This document shows, piece after piece, positions 48,871 to 57,898 of a DNA stretch of 64,000 nt. Source of the DNA: JAUIAI01 sp041396685 (GTDB taxonomy: Bacteria > Pseudomonadota > Gammaproteobacteria > Burkholderiales > Burkholderiaceae_E); assembly GCA_041396685.1 (NCBI GenBank), contig JAWKYD010000019.1, positions 1-64,000 of the forward strand, written 5' to 3'. Under the pieces are notes generated by a model. That model was not told the DNA's origin and did no database searches. It worked only from the letters and a program-made list of their open reading frames with translations. The translations under genes were made by a program, and so were the position numbers. How positions within the stretch are numbered: the stretch's first letter is position 1; each line of letters starts with the position of its first letter.

Positions 48871-50460
48871 GTCGGCAGGCACGCCTCAACGATCGAGCTG
48901 AATGCCCACCCGGACGGTGCCGGTTTCTCGGAGAAGCGCAGATCGGCGGCAGATTGCCCGCCGATGCAGGCTCAGCTCGCAAAACCCGTTGCCCGTTTCC
49001 ACGAAGCGCGTCGATGCGCACACCCTGACGGCGGGCAGGCCGTCGGCGCCCAGGGTCTTGAAATGGTCGATTTCCGCGAACGATTCCGACTGTCCGTTTG
49101 CAAACGGATATCGGCCCGTACAACGGCGGCATACACCGAGTGGATCACCACCGGTGCATGTCCGGGCACCCGAGTTCGGCCCGGGTGACGAAGGAGAGAT
49201 GTTCGTCGCCGGACAGGAACAACAGACCACGAACGCCGTGCTCGACGATGCTGCCAAAAACCTGGGCCAGAAAAGCGGGATAGCCGTCGCGGGCATCGGA
49301 ATTCAGCGCGGCGGCCACGCTGGGATCCTCGGCCACCTGCAGCCGTCTGGGCAGCAGGGTCGAGGCGGACAACCTGACTTGGGTGTGGGCGGGCGGTCAG
49401 GGTCGGCGCGCTCCAGCGCTGCGAGGTGTTGCAGCCAGGTCTTGAACGCGTCCATCTGCTCGGCCGAGCACATGCCGGCGGTGGCGATGTTGCTTGCGTC
49501 GCGCCGCTCGCGCTCGCTGCGCAGATCGAGCACGAAGCATGGCAGACGCCCGCCAATGGGCTCGCGCTCACCCCATAGGCGGGTCGACAGTACCTGTTGG
49601 TCGCCGATGTCGTGCATGCCGCGCATGTGTCGCAGGTGGGCGCGCTTGCCGAAGAACAGAGACCGCTGCAGGCCGGTGTTGATCCGCGCACGCGCCGACG
49701 GTTCCCAGTTTCTTCGTACTCGTGATCGTCGGCCAGGCAAAAGGCGTCGTCGAGTTGTTCGGTGAGCCGTTGCCAGATGCGCCCCTTGAGAAACCAATAC
49801 GTTGCTTCGGGCGGTCTTCGGGTTGTTCGGGATCGAACAGGCCCGCGGTGGGGTCGACATAGATGGTGTCGCCCGCCATCCAGAGCACGCGCGAGGCGGC
49901 CGGCTGCTCGAGCGCCAGCCGACACCAGGCGCGCACGCATGCGCGACAGCGAACGATAGGCGGGAATCTCGCGCAACAGGTCTGGCGGATACTGGCACGA
50001 GGCCAGCATCAGGGTGGCGAACGGCGCGCTCACGGTGTCTCCAGGAAGTCGCCGATGGCATCGAGCACCGGACGGCAGTTGCGGCCGATCAGGCTGTCCT
50101 GATGACCCAGGCCCGCGAACACGCGCGACGACAGTCGCTCGCCGATGCCGCAGCGATCGAACAGCGCGTGCGCGAGCAGCACGGAGCTGGGCTCGAAAAT
50201 GCCGTTCTGCGCGCCGTGCACCCAGAGCGTTTTCGCCCGCCATTGCTCGGCCAGCCGATCTTCGAGCGGATACGGGCGCCCGTGCGCATCGGCAATGCGT
50301 TCGTGGCGCGCAAAGCCTATCGATTGGGCGATGGTGTCGGTGCTCAGCGGGCCGAAGAAATCATCGATCGAATCGAGCACGCCGGCGGGCAGATTGGCCA
50401 GCGTGAAGGCCTTGCCATAGAGTATGTCCATGCGGTGACGCACCTGGGTGTAAGGGGTGC
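48871..50460. repeat. 1.6-kb direct repeat, copy B
   Basis: Counterpart of 43505-45104. It contains the natural 3' end of the GMC/hydrolase gene and the frameshifted PhoD gene. Compared with copy A it lacks or gains single bases at many places (for instance TTTCTCGGAG against TTTCTCCGGAG) and also has substitutions, so it has diverged by mutation. Homology stops exactly after GTGTAAGGGGTGC on the right, where the full-length gene continues. Confidence 0.9.
48886..50033 (-). pseudogene. PhoD-like metallophosphoesterase, locus 2, broken copy
   Basis: The GTG at 50033 overlaps the stop of the GMC/hydrolase gene, showing the ancestral coupled position. The protein matches the intact copy at 43520 in pieces: MAGDTIYVDPTAG, LADDHEYEE, FVLDLRSERERRD and FLSGDEHLSFV lie in different frames. 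Indels occur near 49924, 49810, 49710, 49373, 49168, 49110 and 48930. No complete metal site can be translated in one frame. This is decay in the original operon copy, with an intact duplicate 5.4 kb away. Confidence 0.85.
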
Positions 50461-53400
50461 GTGCGAACAGCGGATTCTCGAGTGCGAACTCGCTGTCGTC
50501 GGGATATGGGAGCGTGCTCAGTAGGCGGTCGAGCACCTCCTCGCCGAGCGCGCCGGGCTCGACCGGCCGAAACTGGAAGCGGTTGTTCGGCAGCAGATAG
50601 CGCACGGCCTGCATCAGGTAGGCGCGAAAGACGTTCATCTTGGAGAAACGCATGACCGGGCCGGCCTGCGAGAGCACGATTCGCCGCACGCGGGCTTGCA
50701 GGCCGGCGGCGGCCGCGCCCACCGAATGTTGCGCAGCGGCCAGCATCGTCATGCTGAACATCACGGCGCCCATGCAATGGGCGACCACATCGATCGGATC
50801 GCGCCCGCTCAGCAACCGGATCAGCGCCATGGCATCGGGCAGATCTCCGTGGGCGATGTCCTCGAAGGTCCAGGGATGGGTGGCGGTGTCCAGGCCGCAG
50901 CTGGAGCGCATGTCGATCACCCAGACGTCGCGCCCGCGGGCGGCCAGGCAACGCGCCAGGCCCGGCGCCAGCATCGGATGCGCCCAGGTGGTGCCACTGG
51001 CGCTGTAGCCGTGAATCAGCAGTACCGGCGGCAACGCGGCGGCGCTTTGATGGCGGCCGATGGCGTGCGGGTCGCGAATGCGCATGAGTCGGTAAGGCTT
51101 GTCCGGGTGCGCGGGCGAACCGTTGCCGAAGCATTCGCAGTGCAGATCGTCGTAGGCGCGCGCCAGGCGATGGGCGTTGGTGCCGGCCACGCCGGCCGGG
51201 CGCACGGTGGACGCGTCGTCGGTCGCATCGTGCACGCTCTCGGCTACCGTCCGAAGCGGCGCGGCCTCTGCCGCAGGATCGGTGGTGCCATGGCGCAACT
51301 CGTCCGGCACCTTTTCTCGCGCCCGGTCCGGCGCCACGAACGCGAACAGGCTTTGCAACAGCACCGGCCGTCCGACCTCGCCGACGAAGTGCGCATAGTC
51401 GGCCCACCCCTCTGGGCCGCTGTTCTCGTCGACGATGCGCAGCAGCGGCGAACGCTCGCCGGCGAGCCAGCCAAGGTCCAGCGTCAGAGGCTGCGCGCGC
51501 TCCAGCAGCGGGAAACGTTCGAGGTGCACCTGCATCAACTGGCGCCAGGTGTTCTGATGCGGTTGATAGCGCACCCGCTTGCGCCCTTCGATGCGCACCT
51601 CGCCATTGCCGAAGACGCGCAGCCATGGCTCGGCGACCACATCGGGCGTGTGCACGACCAGCGAGTAGATCATGTCGCGCCGACGCCCGGCGTGCGCAAG
51701 CGCACTGAGCAGCACCGGCATGCGCTCGCGCAGGAAGCGCAGCACGACGTTGGACGCGGCAGGAGCGGGCGTCGATGCTGCCGTGGGCGTGGCGAGCGTG
51801 GCACCCGCCGCAGGCGCACCGCGCCGGCCCAACCTGTCGGAGGCCATCTGCCAGAGCGTGCGCGCCCCGGTGTTGCGCGCCCACGCCCAGCCGCCGCGCA
51901 TCAGCCGCACGACTCGCGGCGCCGGCCGCTCGTGCAACACGTCGATCGTGCCGCTGACCGATGCGCTCAGCAGTGCGATGCCATCGAGCACGACATCCGG
52001 TTGCGCCTGAAGGGCCTTGATCATCCAAGGCCAGTTCGCCGGGTCGCGCTTGCGCCAGGCCAGCGAGGCCTCGGGGTCGTGGAAGGCCATCCAGTCGGCG
52101 AGCCGGAAGATGCGCAGGCGGCTGACATCGGGCACGGTGGCGGGCGCATCGCGATCGGCGCGTGGCGGCAGATCGCCCGCCCGCCCTTGCAGCAGGATGC
52201 GCGCACCGGCCGGCAGGGTGGCGCGTGCATCGAAGGGCGCCGAGTGCAGGGTCAGTTCGATGACCACCTCGTCTTCTTCGATGCCGTGCGCGAGCACCGC
52301 GCGCCCGACCAGCCGTTCGGACAAGGCCAGCATCGTCGGTCGCCGCGGCGGCGGCGCGCGCTCGGCGCCAGCGTCGGCGAACACCGGGCGGTAACCCTGC
52401 CAGCGCGCCGAAGTCGCGTCGTCGCCGGACGCTTGCACCAAGCCCCAGTCTGCCGCCAGCGCCTCGGCGGCGCGCAACGCGACGGCCGAGATGGTCAGCG
52501 CCGGATTGATGCCGACTGCACCGGGCAGGATCGCTCCGTCGAGCACCGCGAGCCCCTGGTGCAGCGCGCCGTCGCCGCCAGCCGGATCGAACACGCGGCC
52601 GAGGTGGTCGACCACGCCGCGGCCGGCATCGTCACCCATCGGACAGCCACCGAGCGGATGCACGGTGATGCGCGGGCCTTCGACGGCCTGGTCGAACATG
52701 ACGCGCGCGCGGCCGAGCGGGCGCCAGATCGGATTGGCGTGCACCCGTGCATTGGGAAGATCCTGCGCGCAGCGCCGCCGCAGCCAGTCGAGCGCGCCCT
52801 GGTAGTGGGCATTGCGTGGCCTGGTCTTCCAGCGCATGAGCATTGCGCCGTCGGCGACGTCGATCAGCGGGGCGCCCCGCTCCGGCGGCAGGCTCAGCTG
52901 GCCCTCGCCGCGGTCGTCGCCCATCACGGCCAGCACCAGCGCGCGATCGAGCGTGACATCGTCGATGCGGGTGTCGTCGTCGGAGCGGCGCTGGCCCGCG
53001 CGCTTGCCATCGACCGCGGCCCAGGTCATGCGCACCAGGCCCAGGGTCTGCGCGAGCAGTTCGCGCAAGGTGGCGGGAATGCCCAACTCCTGGATCGCCA
53101 CACCCGGCTCGGCGGCGCGCAGATCGAGCATGCCGGTGATGGTCGGGCCGACGCGGCGCGCGGCGGGCGCTGCCGCAGGATCGCCGACGCCACGCGCGGG
53201 ATGCGGCAGGTCGCTGATTGCGACGATCATGTCGCCATTGCCCGAAAAACGCGCGCCAAGCATCGGCGACAGCACCAACGGCCGGACATCGGCTCGCGCC
53301 TGCGAGCGCGCCAGCAATTCGGTCGAGCCGTAACTGCCGGCGGCGACGATCAGGCGCTTGGCGGTGAGCACGAATGGCGCAGCGGCGCGGCGCCGCAGTA

Positions 53401-54424
53401 CCGGGTCGGTATGGGTGGCATGCACGGCCCAGGCGTCGTCATCGAGCGCCTCGACGCGCAGCGCCGTGACGCCGGTGTAGATCTGCACACCGCGCCCGGC
53501 CGCCTGCGCCAGCAGCATGACGTCGAGCGAGCGTTTGGCATCGTGGTTGCAGCCGGTCGCGCAGTCGCCACAATCCTCGCAGGCGTGCAGCTTCAGGCCC
53601 TCGCGCCGGTCGTCACCGAGTTGCACGGTGATCGGCACAGACTCGACCCCGACCTCCGCACCGCCGATCCGGCCGAGCATGCTCTGCTTGGCGGGGCGCC
53701 TGCGGGCCGCCGCCACGGTATTGGGCGCTTCTGCCGCCTGCCGCTCGGTTTCGGGGGCGTGGCCGGTGCTCATCGTTGCGCCGACCAGCGACCGGGCACG
53801 GTCGAAATACGGCCGCAGCCCGGCCGGGTCGGCGAGCGCGGCGGGCCAGGCGCCGTTGCCGAAGATCTCGTCGCGCGGTGCGAGCATCACGCCGGCGTTG
53901 ATCAGAGAACCGCCCCCCAGACCGTTGGCCACCAACGCGCACATGGCGTCGCTGAGCTTGAAATCGAACAGACCTTGCGCACTGCCGGCGGGTTTGGGCA
54001 CCGCGGTCATGGGGTCGTCGGGCTCGGTCGGGTACTGAACCCGCACTTCGCCGGCCAGATCCGCGAAGCGGCTCGGAAACATGCCCGGCAGACGCTCGCG
54101 GCCACGCTCCAGCAACGCGATGCGGGCGGCGCGCCACTGGCCGGTGATCTCGTCGCGCACGCGGCGCCCGGCCATGACGTGCGCGGCCATCGCGCCGCCA
54201 TAGCCGCTGCCGATGATCAACAGATCGAAATGCCGTTCGCAGCCGGGCTCGGCCAGCACCGGCGCGCGCTGAGATTCGTCGCGCGGCATGGCCTCGGGAT
54301 GTTCGGCCAGCCACGCCTCGATGCCTCGCGAGACGAAGCGCGTGGCGCGCCGGCCGCGCTGACGCAATCCGTTCGGTGCGAAGGCATGCCCGGCAGACGG
54401 CGGTGTCGGGCCCAAGACCGACAT
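50030..54424 (-). CDS. GMC oxidoreductase / Cys-type alpha/beta hydrolase fusion, locus 2
   Basis: The ATG at 54424 lies four bases after the kinase stop; about 1,464 residues. The flavoenzyme part has LLIIGSGYGGAMAAHVMAG (about residue 68), the cysteine cluster HACEDCGDCATGCNHD, SPMLGARFSGNGDM, VHPLGGCPMGDD and INPALTISAVALRAAEAL. A middle region of unknown fold follows. The C-terminal hydrolase has VLLIHGYSASGTTWAHPML, nucleophile elbow VVAHCMGAVMF with Cys, HGAQNGIFEP and GLGHQDSL. It is equivalent to the first two-thirds of the giant protein at 33418. No signal peptide. Stop overlaps the PhoD GTG. Fully open over 4.4 kb. Confidence 0.88.
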   Translation of the reverse strand: MSVLGPTPPSAGHAFAPNGLRQRGRRATRFVSRGIEAWLAEHPEAMPRDESQRAPVLAEPGCERHFDLLIIGSGYGGAMAAHVMAGRRVRDEITGQWRAARIALLERGRERLPGMFPSRFADLAGEVRVQYPTEPDDPMTAVPKPAGSAQGLFDFKLSDAMCALVANGLGGGSLINAGVMLAPRDEIFGNGAWPAALADPAGLRPYFDRARSLVGATMSTGHAPETERQAAEAPNTVAAARRRPAKQSMLGRIGGAEVGVESVPITVQLGDDRREGLKLHACEDCGDCATGCNHDAKRSLDVMLLAQAAGRGVQIYTGVTALRVEALDDDAWAVHATHTDPVLRRRAAAPFVLTAKRLIVAAGSYGSTELLARSQARADVRPLVLSPMLGARFSGNGDMIVAISDLPHPARGVGDPAAAPAARRVGPTITGMLDLRAAEPGVAIQELGIPATLRELLAQTLGLVRMTWAAVDGKRAGQRRSDDDTRIDDVTLDRALVLAVMGDDRGEGQLSLPPERGAPLIDVADGAMLMRWKTRPRNAHYQGALDWLRRRCAQDLPNARVHANPIWRPLGRARVMFDQAVEGPRITVHPLGGCPMGDDAGRGVVDHLGRVFDPAGGDGALHQGLAVLDGAILPGAVGINPALTISAVALRAAEALAADWGLVQASGDDATSARWQGYRPVFADAGAERAPPPRRPTMLALSERLVGRAVLAHGIEEDEVVIELTLHSAPFDARATLPAGARILLQGRAGDLPPRADRDAPATVPDVSRLRIFRLADWMAFHDPEASLAWRKRDPANWPWMIKALQAQPDVVLDGIALLSASVSGTIDVLHERPAPRVVRLMRGGWAWARNTGARTLWQMASDRLGRRGAPAAGATLATPTAASTPAPAASNVVLRFLRERMPVLLSALAHAGRRRDMIYSLVVHTPDVVAEPWLRVFGNGEVRIEGRKRVRYQPHQNTWRQLMQVHLERFPLLERAQPLTLDLGWLAGERSPLLRIVDENSGPEGWADYAHFVGEVGRPVLLQSLFAFVAPDRAREKVPDELRHGTTDPAAEAAPLRTVAESVHDATDDASTVRPAGVAGTNAHRLARAYDDLHCECFGNGSPAHPDKPYRLMRIRDPHAIGRHQSAAALPPVLLIHGYSASGTTWAHPMLAPGLARCLAARGRDVWVIDMRSSCGLDTATHPWTFEDIAHGDLPDAMALIRLLSGRDPIDVVAHCMGAVMFSMTMLAAAQHSVGAAAAGLQARVRRIVLSQAGPVMRFSKMNVFRAYLMQAVRYLLPNNRFQFRPVEPGALGEEVLDRLLSTLPYPDDSEFALENPLFARTPYTQVRHRMDILYGKAFTLANLPAGVLDSIDDFFGPLSTDTIAQSIGFARHERIADAHGRPYPLEDRLAEQWRAKTLWVHGAQNGIFEPSSVLLAHALFDRCGIGERLSSRVFAGLGHQDSLIGRNCRPVLDAIGDFLETP

Positions 54425-54428
54425 GGGC

Positions 54429-56207
54429 TCAATCGGCTCCGAGCGCGTGCACGATCGCACCCACCAGCGACGCCTCGTCGACCGGCTTCACCAGCAACGG
54501 CGCGCCGATGCGATCGGCATCGCGCAAGCGCTCGGGCGATGTCTCGCCGCTGACCAGCACCACGGGCAGGCGCGGCAGGCGCATGCGCACCTGCCGCACC
54601 GCCTTGAAACCGTCGTCGCCGTCGGGCAGGCGGATGTCGGCGAGCACCAGATCCGGAACCGCGTCGCCATCGAGTACGGCGAGCGCCTCGGCGGTCGAGC
54701 CGGCCTCCAGGACCGCACAGCCCAGCCCCTCGAGCAGCAGGCGCGTACCGAGCCGCACGCCGGGCTCGTCCTCGATGAGCAGCACGACGACACCGTCGAG
54801 CTTCGGCGGCAGAACAGTTTCCGCGACCGCGGCCGGCTCGCGAACCGGCTGGCTGCAGGGTAACGTCACCGTGAAGACACTGCCCTGCGATACGACCGAG
54901 CGCACGGTGACCTGGCCATCGAGCAACTGCACGAGTCGGCCGACGATCGACAGGCCCAGGCCGAGCCCCTTGCGCCGATCGCGTCCGATGTTGCCCAGCT
55001 GATAGAACTCTTCGAAGACCCTGCCGTGTTCGGCGGCGGCGATGCCGACGCCGGTATCGCGCACGCTCAGCTGGCAACCCTCGGCGCTCAACGACACCGA
55101 TACGGTGATCGAGCCCTCGATCGTGTACTTGATGGCGTTGTCGATCAGATTGCGCAGCACCCGCTCGAGCAACACGCGGTCGCTCTCCACCCACGGCGAG
55201 GCGAGCAACTCGACCCGCACGTCGAGCCCCTTGGCTTCGGCCAGCGAACGCGTCGAACCCACCACCCGCTGCACGAACAGGCTCAGGTTGATGGGCTCGC
55301 GATTGACCTTGACGACGCCGGCGTCGAGCTTGGAGATATCGAGCAGCGCATCGAGCTCGGAGGTCAGATCGTTGACGGCCTCCTTGATGCTGACGGCGAT
55401 CTCGGCCGTCTTGGCATCGAGATCGCGCCGCGCCAGCGCCGCGCTGAACATGGAGAGCGACTGCAGCGGCTGGCGCAGATCGTGGCTGGCCGCGGCCAGG
55501 AAGCGGGTCTTGGCATTGTTGGCCGATTGCTCGGCACGCAAGGCCCGCTTGATCTCGGCATTGATGCGAAAGGCTTCGGTGAAACTGCGAAAACTGTCGC
55601 TCGCCAGCGCGTTCAGAATCAGGCCGAGCAGGAAAACCAGCAAGGCCACGCCCAGTTGGGCCTCGAAACCGATGCCGGGCGCGGGCACGGCCAGCCAGGC
55701 GATCATCACGCCGGCCAGCACCGGCCCCACGAACGCCAGGAACAGCGGCCGGTAGCCGTGGCTGGTGGCCACGCCACCGGTCACGGTTCCGATCATGATC
55801 ATCGAGTGCACACAGCGCGCAAACTCGGACAAATAGGGATAGAACGCGGCCGAGGCACCCACCACGATGCCATTGATCGCCGATAGCACGGTGGCTTCGT
55901 ACAGGCGGTCTTCGGCGGCACGGTCGGTCTCGCGCGGCAACCCGCTCAGGCGGACGTAGCGCAGGCCCTGCAGCACGGCCACCGAGATCAGCCAGACGAT
56001 CTGGGCCACCGCCGGCACCGTGTCCTTGCCCAACCAGACCACGACCAGCGCCATCAAGGTGACGGGAATCGGTATCCGCACCGCCTGTACGCGCAGCGCT
56101 TCGAGCAGACCCTGGCCGACATCGTCATCGATGGGACGAATCAACCGGCGCTGCATCCGGCGCATCCAGCCGCCGTCGCGGGGCCCCGGCTCGAGCGCGG
56201 CATTCAT
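54429..56207 (-). CDS. Hybrid sensor histidine kinase with C-terminal receiver, locus 2
   Basis: 592 residues. It starts in a TGATG overlap with the response-regulator stop. Six or so membrane spans (VTLMALVVVWLGKD to LGVALLVFLLGLILNALA), coiled coil, HisKA SHDLRQPLQSLSMFSAALA, ATPase boxes NLIDNAIKYTIEGS and GLGLGLSIVGRL, then a receiver with VVLLIEDEPGV and the phospho-acceptor Asp in LVLADIRLPDGDDG. Same architecture as the kinase at 40511. Membrane-embedded sensing without a large periplasmic domain suggests detection of a lipophilic or membrane signal (inference). Confidence 0.9.
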   Translation of the reverse strand: MNAALEPGPRDGGWMRRMQRRLIRPIDDDVGQGLLEALRVQAVRIPIPVTLMALVVVWLGKDTVPAVAQIVWLISVAVLQGLRYVRLSGLPRETDRAAEDRLYEATVLSAINGIVVGASAAFYPYLSEFARCVHSMIMIGTVTGGVATSHGYRPLFLAFVGPVLAGVMIAWLAVPAPGIGFEAQLGVALLVFLLGLILNALASDSFRSFTEAFRINAEIKRALRAEQSANNAKTRFLAAASHDLRQPLQSLSMFSAALARRDLDAKTAEIAVSIKEAVNDLTSELDALLDISKLDAGVVKVNREPINLSLFVQRVVGSTRSLAEAKGLDVRVELLASPWVESDRVLLERVLRNLIDNAIKYTIEGSITVSVSLSAEGCQLSVRDTGVGIAAAEHGRVFEEFYQLGNIGRDRRKGLGLGLSIVGRLVQLLDGQVTVRSVVSQGSVFTVTLPCSQPVREPAAVAETVLPPKLDGVVVLLIEDEPGVRLGTRLLLEGLGCAVLEAGSTAEALAVLDGDAVPDLVLADIRLPDGDDGFKAVRQVRMRLPRLPVVLVSGETSPERLRDADRIGAPLLVKPVDEASLVGAIVHALGAD

Positions 56208-56902
56208 CAGTCGTCGCGCTTCAGCCCGAGCTTTGCGACCACGAACACCGCCTGGGTTCGGTTGGTGACGCCAAGCGTGCGATACGAGGCCGACAGATGC
56301 AGCTTGACCGTGCCTTCGGCAATGTTCATTTCCCGCGCGATCGCCTTGTTCGACTTGCCCTGCACCGCGTGCAGCAGCGCCTCCAGTTGGCGACGACTGA
56401 GCGAAGCCACGCTCAGCGCCCCTGCGTCGGCCGAGCCGGCGTCGTCGGGCAGACCGGCGAAATCGACCGGCCCTGCCGAGGGCGCCGAGGCCTCACCAGC
56501 CCCCGGCGCGTCGTCGAGCACCAGACTGGGCAGATAGATGCCGCCTGCCAGCACCAGTCGCAATGCGCCGATCATCAGCTCCGGGGTCGCGCTCTTGGGG
56601 ATGAAACCCGCCGCTCCGGCGTCGATGCAATCGCGAATGTCCCCGGCATCGGTGATGCCGGACACCATCACGATCCGGACGTCGGGCAGGCGTTCACGAA
56701 GGGCCAAGAGCGCATTCAGGCCGCTGATCCCGCCGGGCAGTTGCATGTCCAGCAGGATCAGGTCGACGACACCCAGCCCGGCCGGATCGACTTCCTCGAC
56801 ACGGTCGGCATGGACGACCTCGAGCGCGGGATCGAGGTCGAACAAAAGCAAGGCCAGGCCACGCCTGAACAGGACATGGTCATCGACAAGCAGGACTTTC
56901 AT
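56207..56902 (-). CDS. NarL/LuxR-type response regulator, locus 2
   Basis: 231 residues. Receiver: VLLVDDHVLFRRGLALLL, phospho-acceptor Asp in LILLDMQLPGGISG, and Lys in GFIPKSATPE. A Pro/Ala/Gly linker leads to the HTH: LSRRQLEALLHAVQGKSNKA, then AREMNIAEGTVKLHLSASYRTL. First gene of the coupled operon regulator-kinase-GMC/hydrolase-PhoD. Its upstream region holds an 18-bp palindrome shared with the divergent LuxR-type gene; autoregulation is likely. Confidence 0.9.
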   Translation of the reverse strand: MKVLLVDDHVLFRRGLALLLFDLDPALEVVHADRVEEVDPAGLGVVDLILLDMQLPGGISGLNALLALRERLPDVRIVMVSGITDAGDIRDCIDAGAAGFIPKSATPELMIGALRLVLAGGIYLPSLVLDDAPGAGEASAPSAGPVDFAGLPDDAGSADAGALSVASLSRRQLEALLHAVQGKSNKAIAREMNIAEGTVKLHLSASYRTLGVTNRTQAVFVVAKLGLKRDD

Positions 56903-56997
56903 ATGGAAGCAGAATCGGCGATCGAGCCGAGATTAGCGCGATTCGACACGCATGCAACGGGTATATGTCCTTTGGAATAACCATTTCCGGATATGAC

Positions 56998-57015
56998 ATA
57001 TGCCAATTGGCATAT
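56998..57015. promoter_or_regulatory. Perfect 18-bp palindrome, probable operator
   Basis: ATATGCCAATTGGCATAT is an exact inverted repeat with no spacer. It is located 96 bases upstream of the regulator gene at 56902 and 92 bases upstream of the LuxR-type gene at 57107. A related imperfect site (GAATTGGCCATA) follows at about 57026-57037. The DNA around is much more AT-rich than the flanking genes. This is the natural place for a dimeric HTH regulator to control both divergent units. Confidence 0.6.
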
Positions 57016-57106
57016 TTCTTCATCCGAATTGGCCATACGGGTAGTTGTTCACCGAAAACCGGCTCGTGAGAATGCGTAACAAACATTCATCAGAAGCAGG
57101 GAAGCC

Positions 57107-57844
57107 ATGGAACAGCGACTGGTTCGCGAGACCCGGCCGGCAATCGAGCCGCCGGCCAAAGCCAATCCCGATGACCGCAGCCGGCAGCAGACTGCGGTCG
57201 CCTCCCTGCGCCTCGCCGTGCAGCCGCGCGCGCCGGCATCCGCCCCGTTCGACACCCCCATTCGCAGCGACGCCTGCGGCTACCTGCTCAATCGCGATGT
57301 GCGCGTGTTGGGCGTCGAGCGCGCCGGCCGGCTCAGTTCACCGTTGGCCAGCCACGGTCTGCAGCTCTCCGAGGGCCGACTGTTGCCCCTCGATGCCGAT
57401 CTCGTCGATCGCTGGAAGGCGCTGGCCAACCAAACCATCACCACCGGGCAGGGGCTGCTTTTCAAGCTGGGCAAACTTGCCGCCGACGGTTGCGTGGTGC
57501 TCAGCCCGGGGCCGCGGCCGGGCACCGTACACGTGCGGCTTCGCCGGCCCGCCGTTCTCGACGAAGAAACCATCGCGGCGGTGGCACGCCTGACCGGCAT
57601 GTCGGTGCGAGAAAGCCAGGTCTTCGGCATGTTGCTTGCCGGCATGCCGCCCAAGGAGATCAGCGCCGAATTGCGCACCAGCCTTTCCACGGTGCGCAGC
57701 CAGGTCAAGAGCGTGCTCGCCAAGAGCGGCTATCGTGGTATGCGTGATCTGGTGGCGGCCATGGCCTGCATGCCGTCGGTTTCGGGCGTGCCGGAAAACG
57801 ATGCCACCGAGCAGGCGTTCCAGCTGGTGGGCGGCACACGCTGA
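57107..57844 (+). CDS. LuxR-type HTH regulator without receiver, locus 2
   Basis: 245 residues. The N-terminus is Pro/Ala-rich, then a domain I cannot name (GYLLNRDVRVLGVERAGRL, KALANQTITTGQGLLFKLGK), and a C-terminal LuxR-type HTH: LTGMSVRESQVFGMLLAGMPPKE as the first helices, then ISAELRTSLSTVRSQVKSVL. The order (region of unknown fold, then HTH) matches the gene at 42646, and both stand beside a regulator/hybrid-kinase pair. Divergent from the operon starting at 56902 with the palindrome between. It is followed by a clear terminator at 57855. Confidence 0.85.
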   Translation: MEQRLVRETRPAIEPPAKANPDDRSRQQTAVASLRLAVQPRAPASAPFDTPIRSDACGYLLNRDVRVLGVERAGRLSSPLASHGLQLSEGRLLPLDADLVDRWKALANQTITTGQGLLFKLGKLAADGCVVLSPGPRPGTVHVRLRRPAVLDEETIAAVARLTGMSVRESQVFGMLLAGMPPKEISAELRTSLSTVRSQVKSVLAKSGYRGMRDLVAAMACMPSVSGVPENDATEQAFQLVGGTR

Positions 57845-57854
57845 CCCGGTTGCG

Positions 57855-57884
57855 AAAAGCCCTCCGCGTGGCGTGGGGGCTTTT
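57855..57884 (+). terminator. Rho-independent terminator after the LuxR-type gene
   Basis: AAAAGCCCTCCGC, a short loop, then GTGGGGGCTTTT forms a hairpin whose arms begin with A-run and end with T-run, 10 bases after the stop at 57844. The symmetric A/T runs could also stop reading from the opposite side (slmA). Confidence 0.75.
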
Positions 57885-57898
57885 ACATCCAGCGCGGG

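Noticed and set aside
50696..54553. A 1,285-codon plus-strand open frame opposite the locus 2 fusion gene
   Set aside because: The reverse strand carries clear FAD, cysteine-cluster and hydrolase motifs; the plus-strand product is rich in His, Arg and Gly and has none. A high-GC shadow.
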